Below are positions 43,045 through 50,658 of a stretch of 58,158 nt of DNA, piece after piece; positions within the stretch are counted from its first letter, which is position 1, and each line of letters begins with the position of its first letter. The translations under genes were made by a program, and so were the position numbers. The DNA is from an uncultured Clostridia bacterium (GTDB taxonomy: Bacteria > Bacillota > Clostridia > Christensenellales > Borkfalkiaceae). The notes below the pieces were generated by a model. That model saw only the letters and a list, made by a program, of their open reading frames with translations. It was not told where the DNA came from and did no database searches. The stretch spans positions 1-58,158 of the forward strand of contig CANQTD010000008.1 in assembly GCA_947626685.1 (NCBI GenBank), written 5' to 3'.

Positions 43045-43367
43045 AACTTTTTATCCTTTCGAAGATGTTCTATCCCATTATATAGCATCCTTGCGAAAAA
43101 TGCAACAATTTTGTGCAAACTTTTCTGATAGAGGAAAAAACCCGCGAGACAGCCGAGCAGCATATAGAAGCGGAAGGCGGGAAAACCGAGCCAAACGGAG
43201 GCCGCGACGAACGCGACGGAAAAGACCGCCGAAAAGAGAAGATCGGCGGCGATCCGCACGGCGCGGTGCTTGAACGGGCGGTAAATGCAGGCGAAAACCT
43301 CGTAGAGCGCACCGCCTGCGACCCCGAATAAGATACAGACGAGAAAGGGATAGATCTGCTCTTTCAC
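42978..43367 (-). CDS. yabQ: YabQ-like spore cortex protein (GTG start)
   Basis: 129 residues with about four membrane helices and the YabQ-like segment F-L-Y-Q-K-S-L-H-K-I. GTG 43367 overlaps the yabP stop as GTGA. In Bacillus, YabQ is required for spore cortex formation. The basic C-terminal tail overlaps the DivIC-like gene by 67 bp. Confidence 0.8.
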   Translation of the reverse strand: MKEQIYPFLVCILFGVAGGALYEVFACIYRPFKHRAVRIAADLLFSAVFSVAFVAASVWLGFPAFRFYMLLGCLAGFFLYQKSLHKIVAFFARMLYNGIEHLRKDKKLCRRKNGSSRRKNRDASRPPLS

Positions 43368-43615
43368 TTGAACAGCTTTCGAAAATTGTTCCTTGCGCCG
43401 TATCTCACGGAAAGGATCTCCCCGCTCGCGGCGAAATTGCCCGTTCCCTCCGAAAAGGCAAGCACTTTGAGATGCGACCCCGAAATCTGTACCTTTTTCC
43501 CGCCGACGGTGAGCGTGATGGACGTGTCGGAAAATGCCTCGACGGAACTCACCCCCGTCATGGTGAGCTTGCTCTGCTGTTCAATCGTGAGAGTGTTCTT
43601 GACTGTTTCCTGCAT
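43364..43615 (-). CDS. yabP: Sporulation protein YabP
   Basis: 83 residues matching YabP: L-T-M-T-G-V-S-S-V-E-A-F near the N-terminus, V-Q-I-S-G-S-H-L-K-V-L in the middle, and a closing N-F-R-K-L-F. In Bacillus this family acts in the mother cell during sporulation. ATG 43615 is only 5 nt after a SigE-like -10 and lies within a 16 bp palindrome, so the message may be leaderless. Confidence 0.85.
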   Translation of the reverse strand: MQETVKNTLTIEQQSKLTMTGVSSVEAFSDTSITLTVGGKKVQISGSHLKVLAFSEGTGNFAASGEILSVRYGARNNFRKLFK

Positions 43616-43628
43616 ACCATATGGTATG
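43613..43628. repeat. 16 bp perfect palindrome at the yabP start
   Basis: CATACCATATGGTATG. It contains both the SigE-like -10 (CATACCAT on the minus strand) and the start codon. Confidence 0.7.
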
Positions 43629-43649
43629 TCCCGCCGAGGCAATATATTC
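43621..43649 (-). promoter_or_regulatory. SigE-like promoter of the yabP-yabQ-divIC cluster
   Basis: Minus strand GAATATA (43643-43649), 14 bp spacer, CATACCAT (43621-43628), close to the Bacillus SigE consensus (KMATATT-N14/15-CATACAHT). It fits the known SigE control of yabP. Confidence 0.65.
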
Positions 43650-43681
43650 GCGCGGAAAGGGCCGCTCTCATGCGGAAACCG

Positions 43682-44713
43682 CTAAAAACAGCGCTGCTTC
43701 CTCTCCTTCATGCAACTCTCGACGTTTCCGCAGCGGTAGCAGAGTTCATTCTCGCAGAGCCCGTCACGGAAGAAAGCGACAAGGTTTTGCGAGGTCGTCT
43801 CGGCGATATTTGCGAGGGCTTCCTCGGTGAGGAAGGCCTGATGCGAGGTCACGATCACGTTGGGCATGGAAATGAGGCGCGCCAGAATGTCGTCCTCCAC
43901 GATATGCCCCGAAAAATCGCGGAAGAAGAGATCGGACTCCTCCTCGTACACGTCGAGACACGCCGCGCCGACGATGCGCCGCTTGATCCCGTCGATGAGC
44001 GCCTCCGCGTCGATGAGCGCGCCGCGCGAGGTATTCAGGATAATGACCCCCTTTTTGAGCTTTGGGATCGCCCTTTCGTTGATGATGTGATAGGTTTCTT
44101 CGGAGAGCGGGCAGTGCAGGGAGATGACGTCGCTTTGGCGGAACAATTCATCGAGAGAGACGTAGCGGACCGAGGGATCTTTGCGCGGGAATTTATCGTA
44201 CGCGACGATCTGCATCCCGAATCCGCGGCAGATATCCATAAAGATCGTGCCGATCTTCCCCGTCCCGATCACGCCCACCGTCTTTCCGTGCAGGTCGAAC
44301 CCCGTGAGCCCGCTGAGGGAGAAGTTGAAGTCCTTCGTGCGGTTGTACGCCTTGTGGATCCTGCGGACGGACGTCAGAAGAAGCGCCATCGCATGTTCGG
44401 CGACCGCATAGGGAGAGTATGCGGGAACGCGGACGACGTGGATCTTTCCGAAACACTTTTCCAGATCGACGTTGTTGTACCCCGCACAGCGCAGCGCGAC
44501 GACGCGCACGCCGTTCTCATAGAGCCTGTCGATGACCTCGGCCCTGACGTCGTCGTTGACAAAGACGCACACGCCGTCGAACCCCCGCGCAAGGTCTGCG
44601 GTGTCGGCGTTGAGTTTGGTCTCGAAAAATTTGTATTCTATCTTGTACTTTTCTCCCATCTTCTGAAAGAAGGGAATGTCGTAATCCTTTGCGTCAAACA
44701 GTGCGATCTTCAT
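43682..44713 (-). CDS. D-lactate dehydrogenase (D-2-hydroxyacid dehydrogenase family)
   Basis: 343 residues. NAD-binding G-V-I-G-T-G-K-I-G near 150, the arginine in N-T-S-R-G-A-L-I-D near 235, the D-V-Y-E-E-E block and the catalytic His in S-H-Q-A-F-L-T near 300 are in place. Reduces pyruvate to D-lactate in fermentation. The C-terminal tail is Cys-rich (C-Y-R-C, later two more Cys), possibly metal-binding or redox-sensitive. Ribosome site GAGAGGTG before the ATG. Confidence 0.88.
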   Translation of the reverse strand: MKIALFDAKDYDIPFFQKMGEKYKIEYKFFETKLNADTADLARGFDGVCVFVNDDVRAEVIDRLYENGVRVVALRCAGYNNVDLEKCFGKIHVVRVPAYSPYAVAEHAMALLLTSVRRIHKAYNRTKDFNFSLSGLTGFDLHGKTVGVIGTGKIGTIFMDICRGFGMQIVAYDKFPRKDPSVRYVSLDELFRQSDVISLHCPLSEETYHIINERAIPKLKKGVIILNTSRGALIDAEALIDGIKRRIVGAACLDVYEEESDLFFRDFSGHIVEDDILARLISMPNVIVTSHQAFLTEEALANIAETTSQNLVAFFRDGLCENELCYRCGNVESCMKERKQRCF

Positions 44714-44757
44714 TTTTCACCTCTCATTTAGTATTGCGTTTTCGCATGCGTTTATGA

Positions 44758-44785
44758 AAAAAACCGCAGTGTCGCGGCATTTTTC
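44758..44785 (-). terminator. Possible terminator of typA
   Basis: Minus strand CCGC, 6 nt, GCGG, then seven T. The stem is short. Confidence 0.5.
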
Positions 44786-44792
44786 AATGGAA

Positions 44793-44813
44793 ACATAGTA
44801 CTATGTCACGCAT
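44793..44813 (+). repeat. Dispersed motif copy 3 (ACATAGTACTATGT plus GTCACGCATA)
   Basis: Perfect 14 bp palindrome ACATAGTACTATGT (44793-44806) running into GTCACGCATA (44805-44814). It lies in the 3' untranslated end of typA. Confidence 0.55.
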
Positions 44814-44835
44814 AATGCCTGACAGAATACCCTTT

Positions 44836-46662
44836 TTAGCTCAATTTTGCCTTCGCGCGCGCCTTTGCGCGGAGCTCGCCGTCGAGGATGCGCTTGCGGA
44901 TGCGGATATTCTGCGGCGTGACTTCCAAAAGCTCGTCGTCGCCGATAAATTCGAGGGCTTCTTCCAAAGAGAGTTTTTTGGGCGGGATGAGGCGGAGCGC
45001 TTCGTCCGAGGAAGAAGAGCGCGTATTCGTGAGGTGCTTCGTCTTGCAGACGTTGACGTTGATGTCCTCCTCTTTGGGATTCACGCCGACCACCATGCCC
45101 TCATAGACGGGCGTACCCGGCGAGATAAAGAGCATGCCGCGCCCCTGCGCGTTGAAGAGACCGTAGGTGACCGCCTCTCCCGTCTCGTATGCGACGAGCG
45201 AGCCCGTGACCCTGCGCTGGATCTCCCCTTTGTACGGCTGGTATTCGTAGAACACCGAACTCATGACGCCCTCGCCCTTCGTATCGGTGAGAAATTCGCT
45301 CTTATAGCCGAACAGCCCGCGTTCGGGGACGAGAAATTCGAGGCGCATGCGCGAACCCAACGCGCTCATGTGGACGAGTTCACCCTTGCGCATGCCCATT
45401 TTTTCAAAGACCGCGCCCGTTCCCGACTCGGGGACGTCGACGATGAGGCGTTCGACGGGCTCATACTTTTCCCCGTCCACGTCTTTATAGAGCACTTTGG
45501 GGGAACTGACCTGAAACTCGTACCCCTCGCGGCGCATCGTCTCGATGAGAATGGAGAGGTGCATCTCCCCTCTTCCGCTTACACGGAAGGAATCGGCGGA
45601 ATCGGTGTCCTCCACTTTGAGGGAGACGTCGCGCAGAAGTTCGCGGTAGAGCCTGTCGCGCAGGTGCCGCGTCGTGACGTACTTCCCCTCCTTCCCCGCG
45701 AAGGGAGAATCGTTGACGGAAAAGATCATCTCGACGGTCGGCTCGGAGATCTTGACGAACGGAACGGGCTCATGAGCGTCCGCCGCGCACACCGTGTCGC
45801 CGATATTGATCTTTTCAAGCCCCGCGAAACAGATGATATCGCCCGCGCGAGCCTCTTCGCAGGGAACGCGGTCGAGGCCCTCGATCTCATAGAGCGCAGC
45901 GATCTTTCCGCGCCAGCGCACGTCTTTGTGGTTGAAATTGCAGATGGCGACCTCTTCGTTTTGGTGCATGACGCCGCGCTCGATCCTGCCGATCCCGATC
46001 CGCCCGACATAATCGTTGTAGTCGATGGAGGAAACAAGCAGTTGCAGAGGGCCCTCGTCGTCCATTTCGAGAGGCGGGAAGTGCTTTAAGATCATATCGA
46101 AGAGCGGTTTGAGGTCTGTGCCGCTCTCCTCATCGTCGAGGGACGACGTTCCGTCGCGCCCCGAACAGAACACGAACGGGCTCTCGAGCTGTTCGTCGGA
46201 GGCGTTGAGGTCCATGAGGAGTTCCAAAACCTCGTCGACCACCTCTTTGACTCTTGCGTCGGGACGGTCGATCTTGTTGACGACGATGATGAGGCGGTGC
46301 CCCATCTCGAGCGCCTTTTGGGTGACGAAACGGGTCTGCGGCATGGGTCCTTCGGCGGCGTCCACGAGGATGAGAACACCCGAGACCATCTTGAGGACGC
46401 GTTCGACCTCGCCCGAGAAATCGGCGTGGCCGGGGGTATCGACAATGTTGATCTTCACCCCGTTGTAGTGGATGGAAGTGTTTTTGGCGAGAATGGTGAT
46501 GCCGCGTTCGCGCTCCAAATCCCCGCTGTCCATGACGCGCTCTTCCACGACTTGGTTCTCGCGGAAAGTGCCGCCTTGTCTAAGCATTTGGTCGACGAGC
46601 GTCGTCTTGCCGTGGTCGACGTGGGCGATGATCGCAATGTTCCGTAAATCTTCTCTGAGCAT
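44836..46662 (-). CDS. typA: Ribosome-associated GTPase TypA/BipA
   Basis: 608 residues, normal length. G1 is A-H-V-D-H-G-K-T-T near residue 13, then the switch [16 protein letters not shown] (G3) and N-K-I-D (G4). Domain II/III and the TypA-specific C-terminal domain follow. It binds ribosomes under stress and in assembly. ATG 46662 has AAGG upstream and lies about 25 nt from the predicted start. Confidence 0.95.
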   Translation of the reverse strand: MLREDLRNIAIIAHVDHGKTTLVDQMLRQGGTFRENQVVEERVMDSGDLERERGITILAKNTSIHYNGVKINIVDTPGHADFSGEVERVLKMVSGVLILVDAAEGPMPQTRFVTQKALEMGHRLIIVVNKIDRPDARVKEVVDEVLELLMDLNASDEQLESPFVFCSGRDGTSSLDDEESGTDLKPLFDMILKHFPPLEMDDEGPLQLLVSSIDYNDYVGRIGIGRIERGVMHQNEEVAICNFNHKDVRWRGKIAALYEIEGLDRVPCEEARAGDIICFAGLEKINIGDTVCAADAHEPVPFVKISEPTVEMIFSVNDSPFAGKEGKYVTTRHLRDRLYRELLRDVSLKVEDTDSADSFRVSGRGEMHLSILIETMRREGYEFQVSSPKVLYKDVDGEKYEPVERLIVDVPESGTGAVFEKMGMRKGELVHMSALGSRMRLEFLVPERGLFGYKSEFLTDTKGEGVMSSVFYEYQPYKGEIQRRVTGSLVAYETGEAVTYGLFNAQGRGMLFISPGTPVYEGMVVGVNPKEEDINVNVCKTKHLTNTRSSSSDEALRLIPPKKLSLEEALEFIGDDELLEVTPQNIRIRKRILDGELRAKARAKAKLS

Positions 46663-46693
46663 ACCTTGTTGTCCTATTTGAAATCCATAGATG

Positions 46694-46722
46694 ATTATAG
46701 TACTTTTCCGCTCTTTTGACAA
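46694..46722 (-). promoter_or_regulatory. Sigma-A promoter of typA
   Basis: Minus strand TTGTCA (46717-46722), 17 bp, TATAAT (46694-46699). The -35 overlaps the RiPP operon terminator. Confidence 0.8.
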
Positions 46723-46754
46723 CAAAAAAGAGGCGGAATCAAAAAATTTCCGCC
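46721..46754 (-). terminator. Terminator of the RiPP operon
   Basis: Minus strand GGCGGAA, 9 nt, TTCCGCC, then TCTTTTTTG, 37 nt after the last gene. It closes a three-gene unit. Confidence 0.8.
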
Positions 46755-46790
46755 CGTTGGAGATCGAATTTTATTATATTGCCGTCAAAA

Positions 46791-47552
46791 TCAAGCACCT
46801 CGTTCTTTCATATAAAAATTGTATGTTATTTCGGCATTATTCATCGTCGCGATTTGAAATCCCCCAACCCAGCCGTTTGATGTTACGATATCTTCGACCA
46901 CATTTTGTTGAACGGTGCCCCCAAAAGCTTTTATAAACAGACGTGCGTCATATTCCGGCCGAAATTGAAAATAATATTTTAGTTTGAAAACTTCATTGCC
47001 GAAATCTAAAGCAATCAGCCTTAAACAATATTGTCCTTCTCCTATCGGCAAACAAAAATCCTGCCGAAGGCCGTATTGTGCGCATAGCTCAAACAGCAGA
47101 TCTCGACATTCCGAAAGCTTCGGATCGTTCAGGCAACGAAAATACAGGCAAATATTTTTGAGCGAGTGATCGTTCGTAGATACCTTTGCTCCGATGATCT
47201 TGTTTTCGATCGGGAATTCTCGCTCCATTGATAAAGAATGCAATAATTTAATTTTTTCAGCTGTAAAAAATTTTATCACTGAAAGTCTATTGTAAATTTC
47301 TTCCGCATCTTCCGCCTTGATATGTAGATCATGCTTTATGATATTTTCATCTTTTTCATATCCGCATGAAAAGCAGGTCGCAAGATTGTCCCCTATAAGG
47401 GCGTCTAATATGATATTCTTTGTTTTATTTTTTTGAATTCCTTCTACCCGATAATAGGCACGGTTACGAATAACCGCGTCAATACCAATCGTTATAGCGT
47501 AGCAATATAAGCCACATTTACTGCGCTCCATGCTGTCCCAATCGATTTTCAT
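46791..47552 (-). CDS. Unrecognised third protein of the RiPP locus
   Basis: 253 residues, low-GC, no signal or membrane segment. It starts one base after the precursor stop, so it is translationally coupled. No known motif is certain. I see alternating helix and strand segments, a C-F-S-C pair near 63-66, and K-I-I-G-A-K-V-S-T near 120 plus L-I-A-L-D-F-G with K-L-K-Y-Y-F-Q-F near 190-210. These recall, weakly, the ABBA-fold peptide prenyltransferases (PatF/LynF type). That link is a guess. Alternatives are an immunity protein, a chaperone or another modifying enzyme. Confidence 0.7.
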   Translation of the reverse strand: MKIDWDSMERSKCGLYCYAITIGIDAVIRNRAYYRVEGIQKNKTKNIILDALIGDNLATCFSCGYEKDENIIKHDLHIKAEDAEEIYNRLSVIKFFTAEKIKLLHSLSMEREFPIENKIIGAKVSTNDHSLKNICLYFRCLNDPKLSECRDLLFELCAQYGLRQDFCLPIGEGQYCLRLIALDFGNEVFKLKYYFQFRPEYDARLFIKAFGGTVQQNVVEDIVTSNGWVGGFQIATMNNAEITYNFYMKERGA

Positions 47553-47553
47553 C

Positions 47554-47787
47554 TTACCACCCGCTCGAATCCGGATCCCCGCTACTATCTCCCGAATTAT
47601 ACCCTTTACATGTTCCATAACAAGTCGATACGCATCTATCACCACAGGTGTCATTACAATCATCGCGACACTGACCATAGCAGCCACTATAACATGAATA
47701 TGATATATCTGCATATGCCGGCTGGAGCGTTGCCGCTGTAATGTACCCCTTGATCTTCGAAAAAAGTTCTTTTGTAATTTGAAACAT
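47554..47787 (-). CDS. Cys-rich RiPP precursor peptide, (CX3)7C core
   Basis: 77 residues. Residues 1-31 look like a leader (amphipathic, with F-S-K-I-K-G-Y-I). Residues 32-60 hold eight cysteines at exact four-residue spacing (32, 36, 40, 44, 48, 52, 56, 60). Residues 61-77 form a Gly/Ser/Asp tail ending G-W. No other cysteine is present. A good AAGGAG site lies 7 nt before ATG 47787. It lies between a radical SAM/SPASM gene and the unknown third gene. The layout resembles clostridial Clo7bot or CLI_3235-type peptides from memory, which are thioether-bridged or proposed to be. Confidence 0.88.
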   Translation of the reverse strand: MFQITKELFSKIKGYITAATLQPAYADISYSCYSGCYGQCRDDCNDTCGDRCVSTCYGTCKGYNSGDSSGDPDSSGW

Positions 47788-47825
47788 GTTACCACTCCTT
47801 TATAGTTGATTATAATGCTATGTCT

Positions 47826-48920
47826 TTATCGACTTATCTCCTGTATACGCACAATACTCCGTAAAAGCGCCTGTTCTTCTTGTTCATCGAGCTGTAATAA
47901 CCCACGCTCCCATTGAAGAGCCTTGAGTTTCGCGTTCGCTTGATAAATAATTTTATAGAGCTCACAGCGAGCATCGTCGGGTTTATAAAGATTTCCTGTA
48001 CTCAGATAATTGCTTCCCATGCACATCGGGCATATCCTTTGATAATAGCAATCTCTGCATTTTCCTTCCAAAAGATCGGAAGAAAACTCACCATAGATGG
48101 GGAGCTGCCCGGTTTTTTTCGCTTTTTCTCCTGCAGAGAGTGGCGAAAAGAGCTGGCAGGGATACATGTTCCCATTGGTGTCATAACACCGCATTGCCGT
48201 CCCTGTCCCACAATATTTTTTTATAGCGCCTTCCTTTTCCTGCGGACGGGAAAGATTCCCGATCGGAAAATCCATCATCCTGCATTTGGGTGCTTCCGGA
48301 TGTTCCAAGTAATAATCGATCAAACGGTTAAGCTGATCTGTCAAAGTAGGGAGATTGCCCGGCGAAGTCCAATCCACCATATAGGCAAGATTACACTCGA
48401 CAGCAAATCCTCGACTGTGAAGGAATGCAATGCTCTCCGCCAGATAAGGCAACGATTTCTCGGAAATCGTCATTTTTACATGTTGCCCCGGATATTCCCT
48501 TAAAAAGAAATCTAAATCAATATCGTCGAAGCTATTTGACCGATTCAGGTTGTGGGCTTCCCGTGTGCCGTCGAGACTCAGTCCAACCGTTACAAATCGA
48601 CGGTTTTCATGCAACCATTTTTGTACTTCGTCATGGACGAATGTGCCATTCGTAGTAGCAAAAAAACGCAACTTTCCGCGATAGAATGAAAGAACGTATT
48701 CAACGACCTGTTTCATGAGCTCAAAATTCAGGAAAGGCTCTCCACCGAAAAACTCGATATAAGTATTTTCGGCTTGCTCTCCTCCCCGTAACTCTTTGTC
48801 TAAAATCGCTTTTGCCGTCTCAAAGCTCATGTTTGCCGCGCTTTTATTGTGTTCGTAACAATAAATACAAGCAAGATTACATTTTTCCGTAATCGTAAGG
48901 GTAATCGTTCTATTTTCCAT
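47826..48920 (-). CDS. Radical SAM/SPASM peptide maturase
   Basis: 364 residues. The radical SAM cluster motif is CNLACIYC (CX3CX2C, near residues 14-21), then F-F-G-G-E-P-F-L-N-F and T-N-G-T. The C-terminal SPASM domain has cysteines in M-R-C-Y, M-Y-P-C-Q-L-F, G-K-C-R-D-C, R-I-C-P-M-C and A-R-C-E-L-Y, enough for auxiliary clusters. Such enzymes form thioether bonds from Cys to other residues in peptides. First gene of the operon; strong promoter with an operator in its spacer. Low GC versus the core. Confidence 0.92.
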   Translation of the reverse strand: MENRTITLTITEKCNLACIYCYEHNKSAANMSFETAKAILDKELRGGEQAENTYIEFFGGEPFLNFELMKQVVEYVLSFYRGKLRFFATTNGTFVHDEVQKWLHENRRFVTVGLSLDGTREAHNLNRSNSFDDIDLDFFLREYPGQHVKMTISEKSLPYLAESIAFLHSRGFAVECNLAYMVDWTSPGNLPTLTDQLNRLIDYYLEHPEAPKCRMMDFPIGNLSRPQEKEGAIKKYCGTGTAMRCYDTNGNMYPCQLFSPLSAGEKAKKTGQLPIYGEFSSDLLEGKCRDCYYQRICPMCMGSNYLSTGNLYKPDDARCELYKIIYQANAKLKALQWERGLLQLDEQEEQALLRSIVRIQEISR

Positions 48921-48955
48921 AATCCATTTTTTTGCGGGGTTTATTGAATATACTT

Positions 48956-48984
48956 ATTATAGTGTAAGACATATCTTATGTCAA
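48956..48984 (-). promoter_or_regulatory. Sigma-A promoter of the RiPP operon
   Basis: Minus strand TTGACA (48979-48984), 17 bp, TATAAT (48956-48961). Confidence 0.88.
48965..48978. promoter_or_regulatory. XRE operator 1 (TAAGACATATCTTA)
   Basis: Inverted repeat TAAGA-N4-TCTTA lying exactly between -35 and -10 of the RiPP promoter, so binding would block RNA polymerase. The divergent XRE gene product is the likely ligand. Confidence 0.7.
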
Positions 48985-48994
48985 GCGTTTTTCG

Positions 48995-49008
48995 TAAGAT
49001 TTTTCTTA
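48995..49008. promoter_or_regulatory. XRE operator 2 (TAAGATTTTTCTTA)
   Basis: Second TAAGA-N4-TCTTA, 30 bp from the first, overlapping by 2 bp the TATAAT (49007-49012) of the XRE gene. Suggests autoregulation. Confidence 0.7.
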
Positions 49009-49018
49009 TAATATAATT

Positions 49019-49246
49019 ATGAAAAACAAATTTGCCGAAAGACTGAGCGATTTGTTGGAATCAAATGGTCTATCTAAGCGTGCATTCGCGGAAAGAATCG
49101 GCGTCTCTGCGATGAGTGTATCCGATTGGACAAACGGAAACGTTCAACCGAGCGCAGAAAATGTCTATTTGACAGCCGAATTCTTTCATATAAGTTCTGA
49201 CTTCCTGCTTGGATTGGAAGATGAGACAGGTGCAAAAAAATACTAA
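49019..49246 (+). CDS. XRE-family repressor of the RiPP locus, probably leaderless
   Basis: 75 residues; Cro/C1-type helix-turn-helix (A-E-R-L-S-D-L-L-E-S-N-G-L-S-K, then M-S-V-S-D-W-T-N-G-N-V-Q-P-S) and the ending F-F-H-I-S-S-D-F-L-L-G-L. Divergent from the maturase operon, with two matching operators in the shared 98 bp gap. The -10 ends 6 nt before the ATG and no ribosome site exists. The signal that relieves repression is not visible. Confidence 0.9.
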   Translation: MKNKFAERLSDLLESNGLSKRAFAERIGVSAMSVSDWTNGNVQPSAENVYLTAEFFHISSDFLLGLEDETGAKKY

Positions 49247-49252
49247 ACCACG

Positions 49253-49283
49253 AAAAAGCCCGTCCGTGCGGACGGGCTTTTGC
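49253..49283. terminator. Bidirectional terminator between the XRE gene and folA
   Basis: AAAAGCCCGTCC / GGACGGGCTTTT around GTGC, with A and T runs on both sides. Confidence 0.85.
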
Positions 49284-49294
49284 TATCAACGAAA

Positions 49295-49792
49295 TCAATA
49301 CGGCTTGGGAGACAGGTTGCGGTAGGTGCAAAAGCGGATGAAAAAGCCGTTGTCCTCTTCGGGTTCGCTCTCAAAGGCGAGCGCAAAGGCGGGGTCGACG
49401 TCGAGATCGGGCGCAAAGACGTCGGCTCCCCCGTCCGCGTCCACCTTTGTGACGAGCGCCTCGGTGCAGTAAGGAAGGAGCGCGCGAAACACACTTGCCC
49501 CGCCGATGACAAAAACGTCCTCTTCGGGGTATTTCTTCACTTCCTTGAAGAGCTCTTCGAGATCGTGCACGGTGAGCGCGCCCTCCCCCGCGTCTACGGG
49601 AGAAAGGACGATATTCGTGCGGTTTTTGAGCGGTTTTCCGCCCGGGAAGGAGCGCAGCGTATTGAGCCCCATGACAACGGTTTTCCCCGTCGTCGTCTCG
49701 CGGAAGAACTTCATATCTTTGGGAAGGGAAAACATGAGGCCGTTCTTTTTCCCGATCCCCCACTTTTTGTCTGCATGAAAGATCGCGCGCAT
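49295..49792 (-). CDS. folA: Dihydrofolate reductase
   Basis: Reduces dihydrofolate with NADPH. 165 residues: W-G-I-G-K-K-N-G-L near 11, L-P-K-D-M-K-F-F (acidic catalytic residue in the P-K-D helix), V-M-G-L-N-T and V-I-G-G-A-S-V-F. Directly downstream of thyA, which makes dihydrofolate, with an 8 bp gap. Confidence 0.93.
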   Translation of the reverse strand: MRAIFHADKKWGIGKKNGLMFSLPKDMKFFRETTTGKTVVMGLNTLRSFPGGKPLKNRTNIVLSPVDAGEGALTVHDLEELFKEVKKYPEEDVFVIGGASVFRALLPYCTEALVTKVDADGGADVFAPDLDVDPAFALAFESEPEEDNGFFIRFCTYRNLSPKPY

Positions 49793-49800
49793 AGCTCTCC

Positions 49801-50631
49801 TTAAATCGCAACGGGGATCTTTTTGTCGAGAGGGTGAAACTCGTACCCCTCAAGACGGAAGGAATCCACTGTAAAGTCGTAGAAATTTTTGACGTCGGGA
49901 TCGACGGAAAATTTGGGTGCGGGAAGCGGTCCGCGCCCGATGATCTCCTCCACGATGGGGAGATGGCGGTCGTAGATATGGGCGTCGGCGATGACATGGA
50001 CGAGTTCCCCCGCCTTCAGCCCGCTCGCCTGCGCCATCATGATAAGCAGCACCGCGTACTGCACGACGTTCCAATTATTCGCCGTGAGCATGTCGTTGGA
50101 ACGCTGGTTGAGGATGCCGTTCAAAGTGTCGCCCGAGACGTTGAACGTCATGGAGTAGGCGCACGGATAGAGGTGCATCTCGTGGAGATCCGCAAAATTG
50201 TAGAGATTGGTCATGATGCGGCGGGATGCGGGGTTATGCTTCAAGTCATAGAGCACCCTGTCGACCTGATCGAACTCCCCCTCCGCGTACTTGGCTTTTT
50301 GGGCGAGCTGATAGCCGTACGCCTTCCCGATCGAACCGCTCTCATCCGCCCAGCTGTCCCAAATGTGCGAATGCAAGTCATGAATGTTGTTGCTCTTCTT
50401 CTGCCAGATCCAGAGGAGCTCGTCGATGCAGCTCTTGAACGCCGTGCGGCGGATCGTGAGGATGGGAAATTCCTCCCGCAGATCGTAGCGGTTGACGATC
50501 CCGAACTTTTTGACGGTGTGCGCGGGCGTTCCGTCCTCCCAATGCGGACGGACGTTGCGGTCGGTGTCCCACACGCCGTTTTTCAAAATATCCTTGCAGT
50601 TCTCTATGAAGATGAGGTCTGCCCTGCTCAT
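49801..50631 (-). CDS. thyA: Thymidylate synthase
   Basis: Methylates dUMP to dTMP with methylene-tetrahydrofolate. 276 residues. The catalytic cysteine is in L-Y-P-C-A-Y near 155-160; also R-R-I-M-T-N, N-Q-R-S-N-D-M, and D-A-H-I-Y-D-R-H. AAAGGAGC precedes the ATG. Operon gltX-thyA-folA. Confidence 0.95.
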   Translation of the reverse strand: MSRADLIFIENCKDILKNGVWDTDRNVRPHWEDGTPAHTVKKFGIVNRYDLREEFPILTIRRTAFKSCIDELLWIWQKKSNNIHDLHSHIWDSWADESGSIGKAYGYQLAQKAKYAEGEFDQVDRVLYDLKHNPASRRIMTNLYNFADLHEMHLYPCAYSMTFNVSGDTLNGILNQRSNDMLTANNWNVVQYAVLLIMMAQASGLKAGELVHVIADAHIYDRHLPIVEEIIGRGPLPAPKFSVDPDVKNFYDFTVDSFRLEGYEFHPLDKKIPVAI

Positions 50632-50658
50632 GGTGTGCTCCTTTTGTGAAATGCGCCG

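Noticed and set aside
47553..47795. Longer frame that extends the third RiPP gene upstream across the precursor
   Set aside because: It overlaps the Cys-rich precursor in another frame; the ATG at 47552 directly after the precursor stop is the coherent start.
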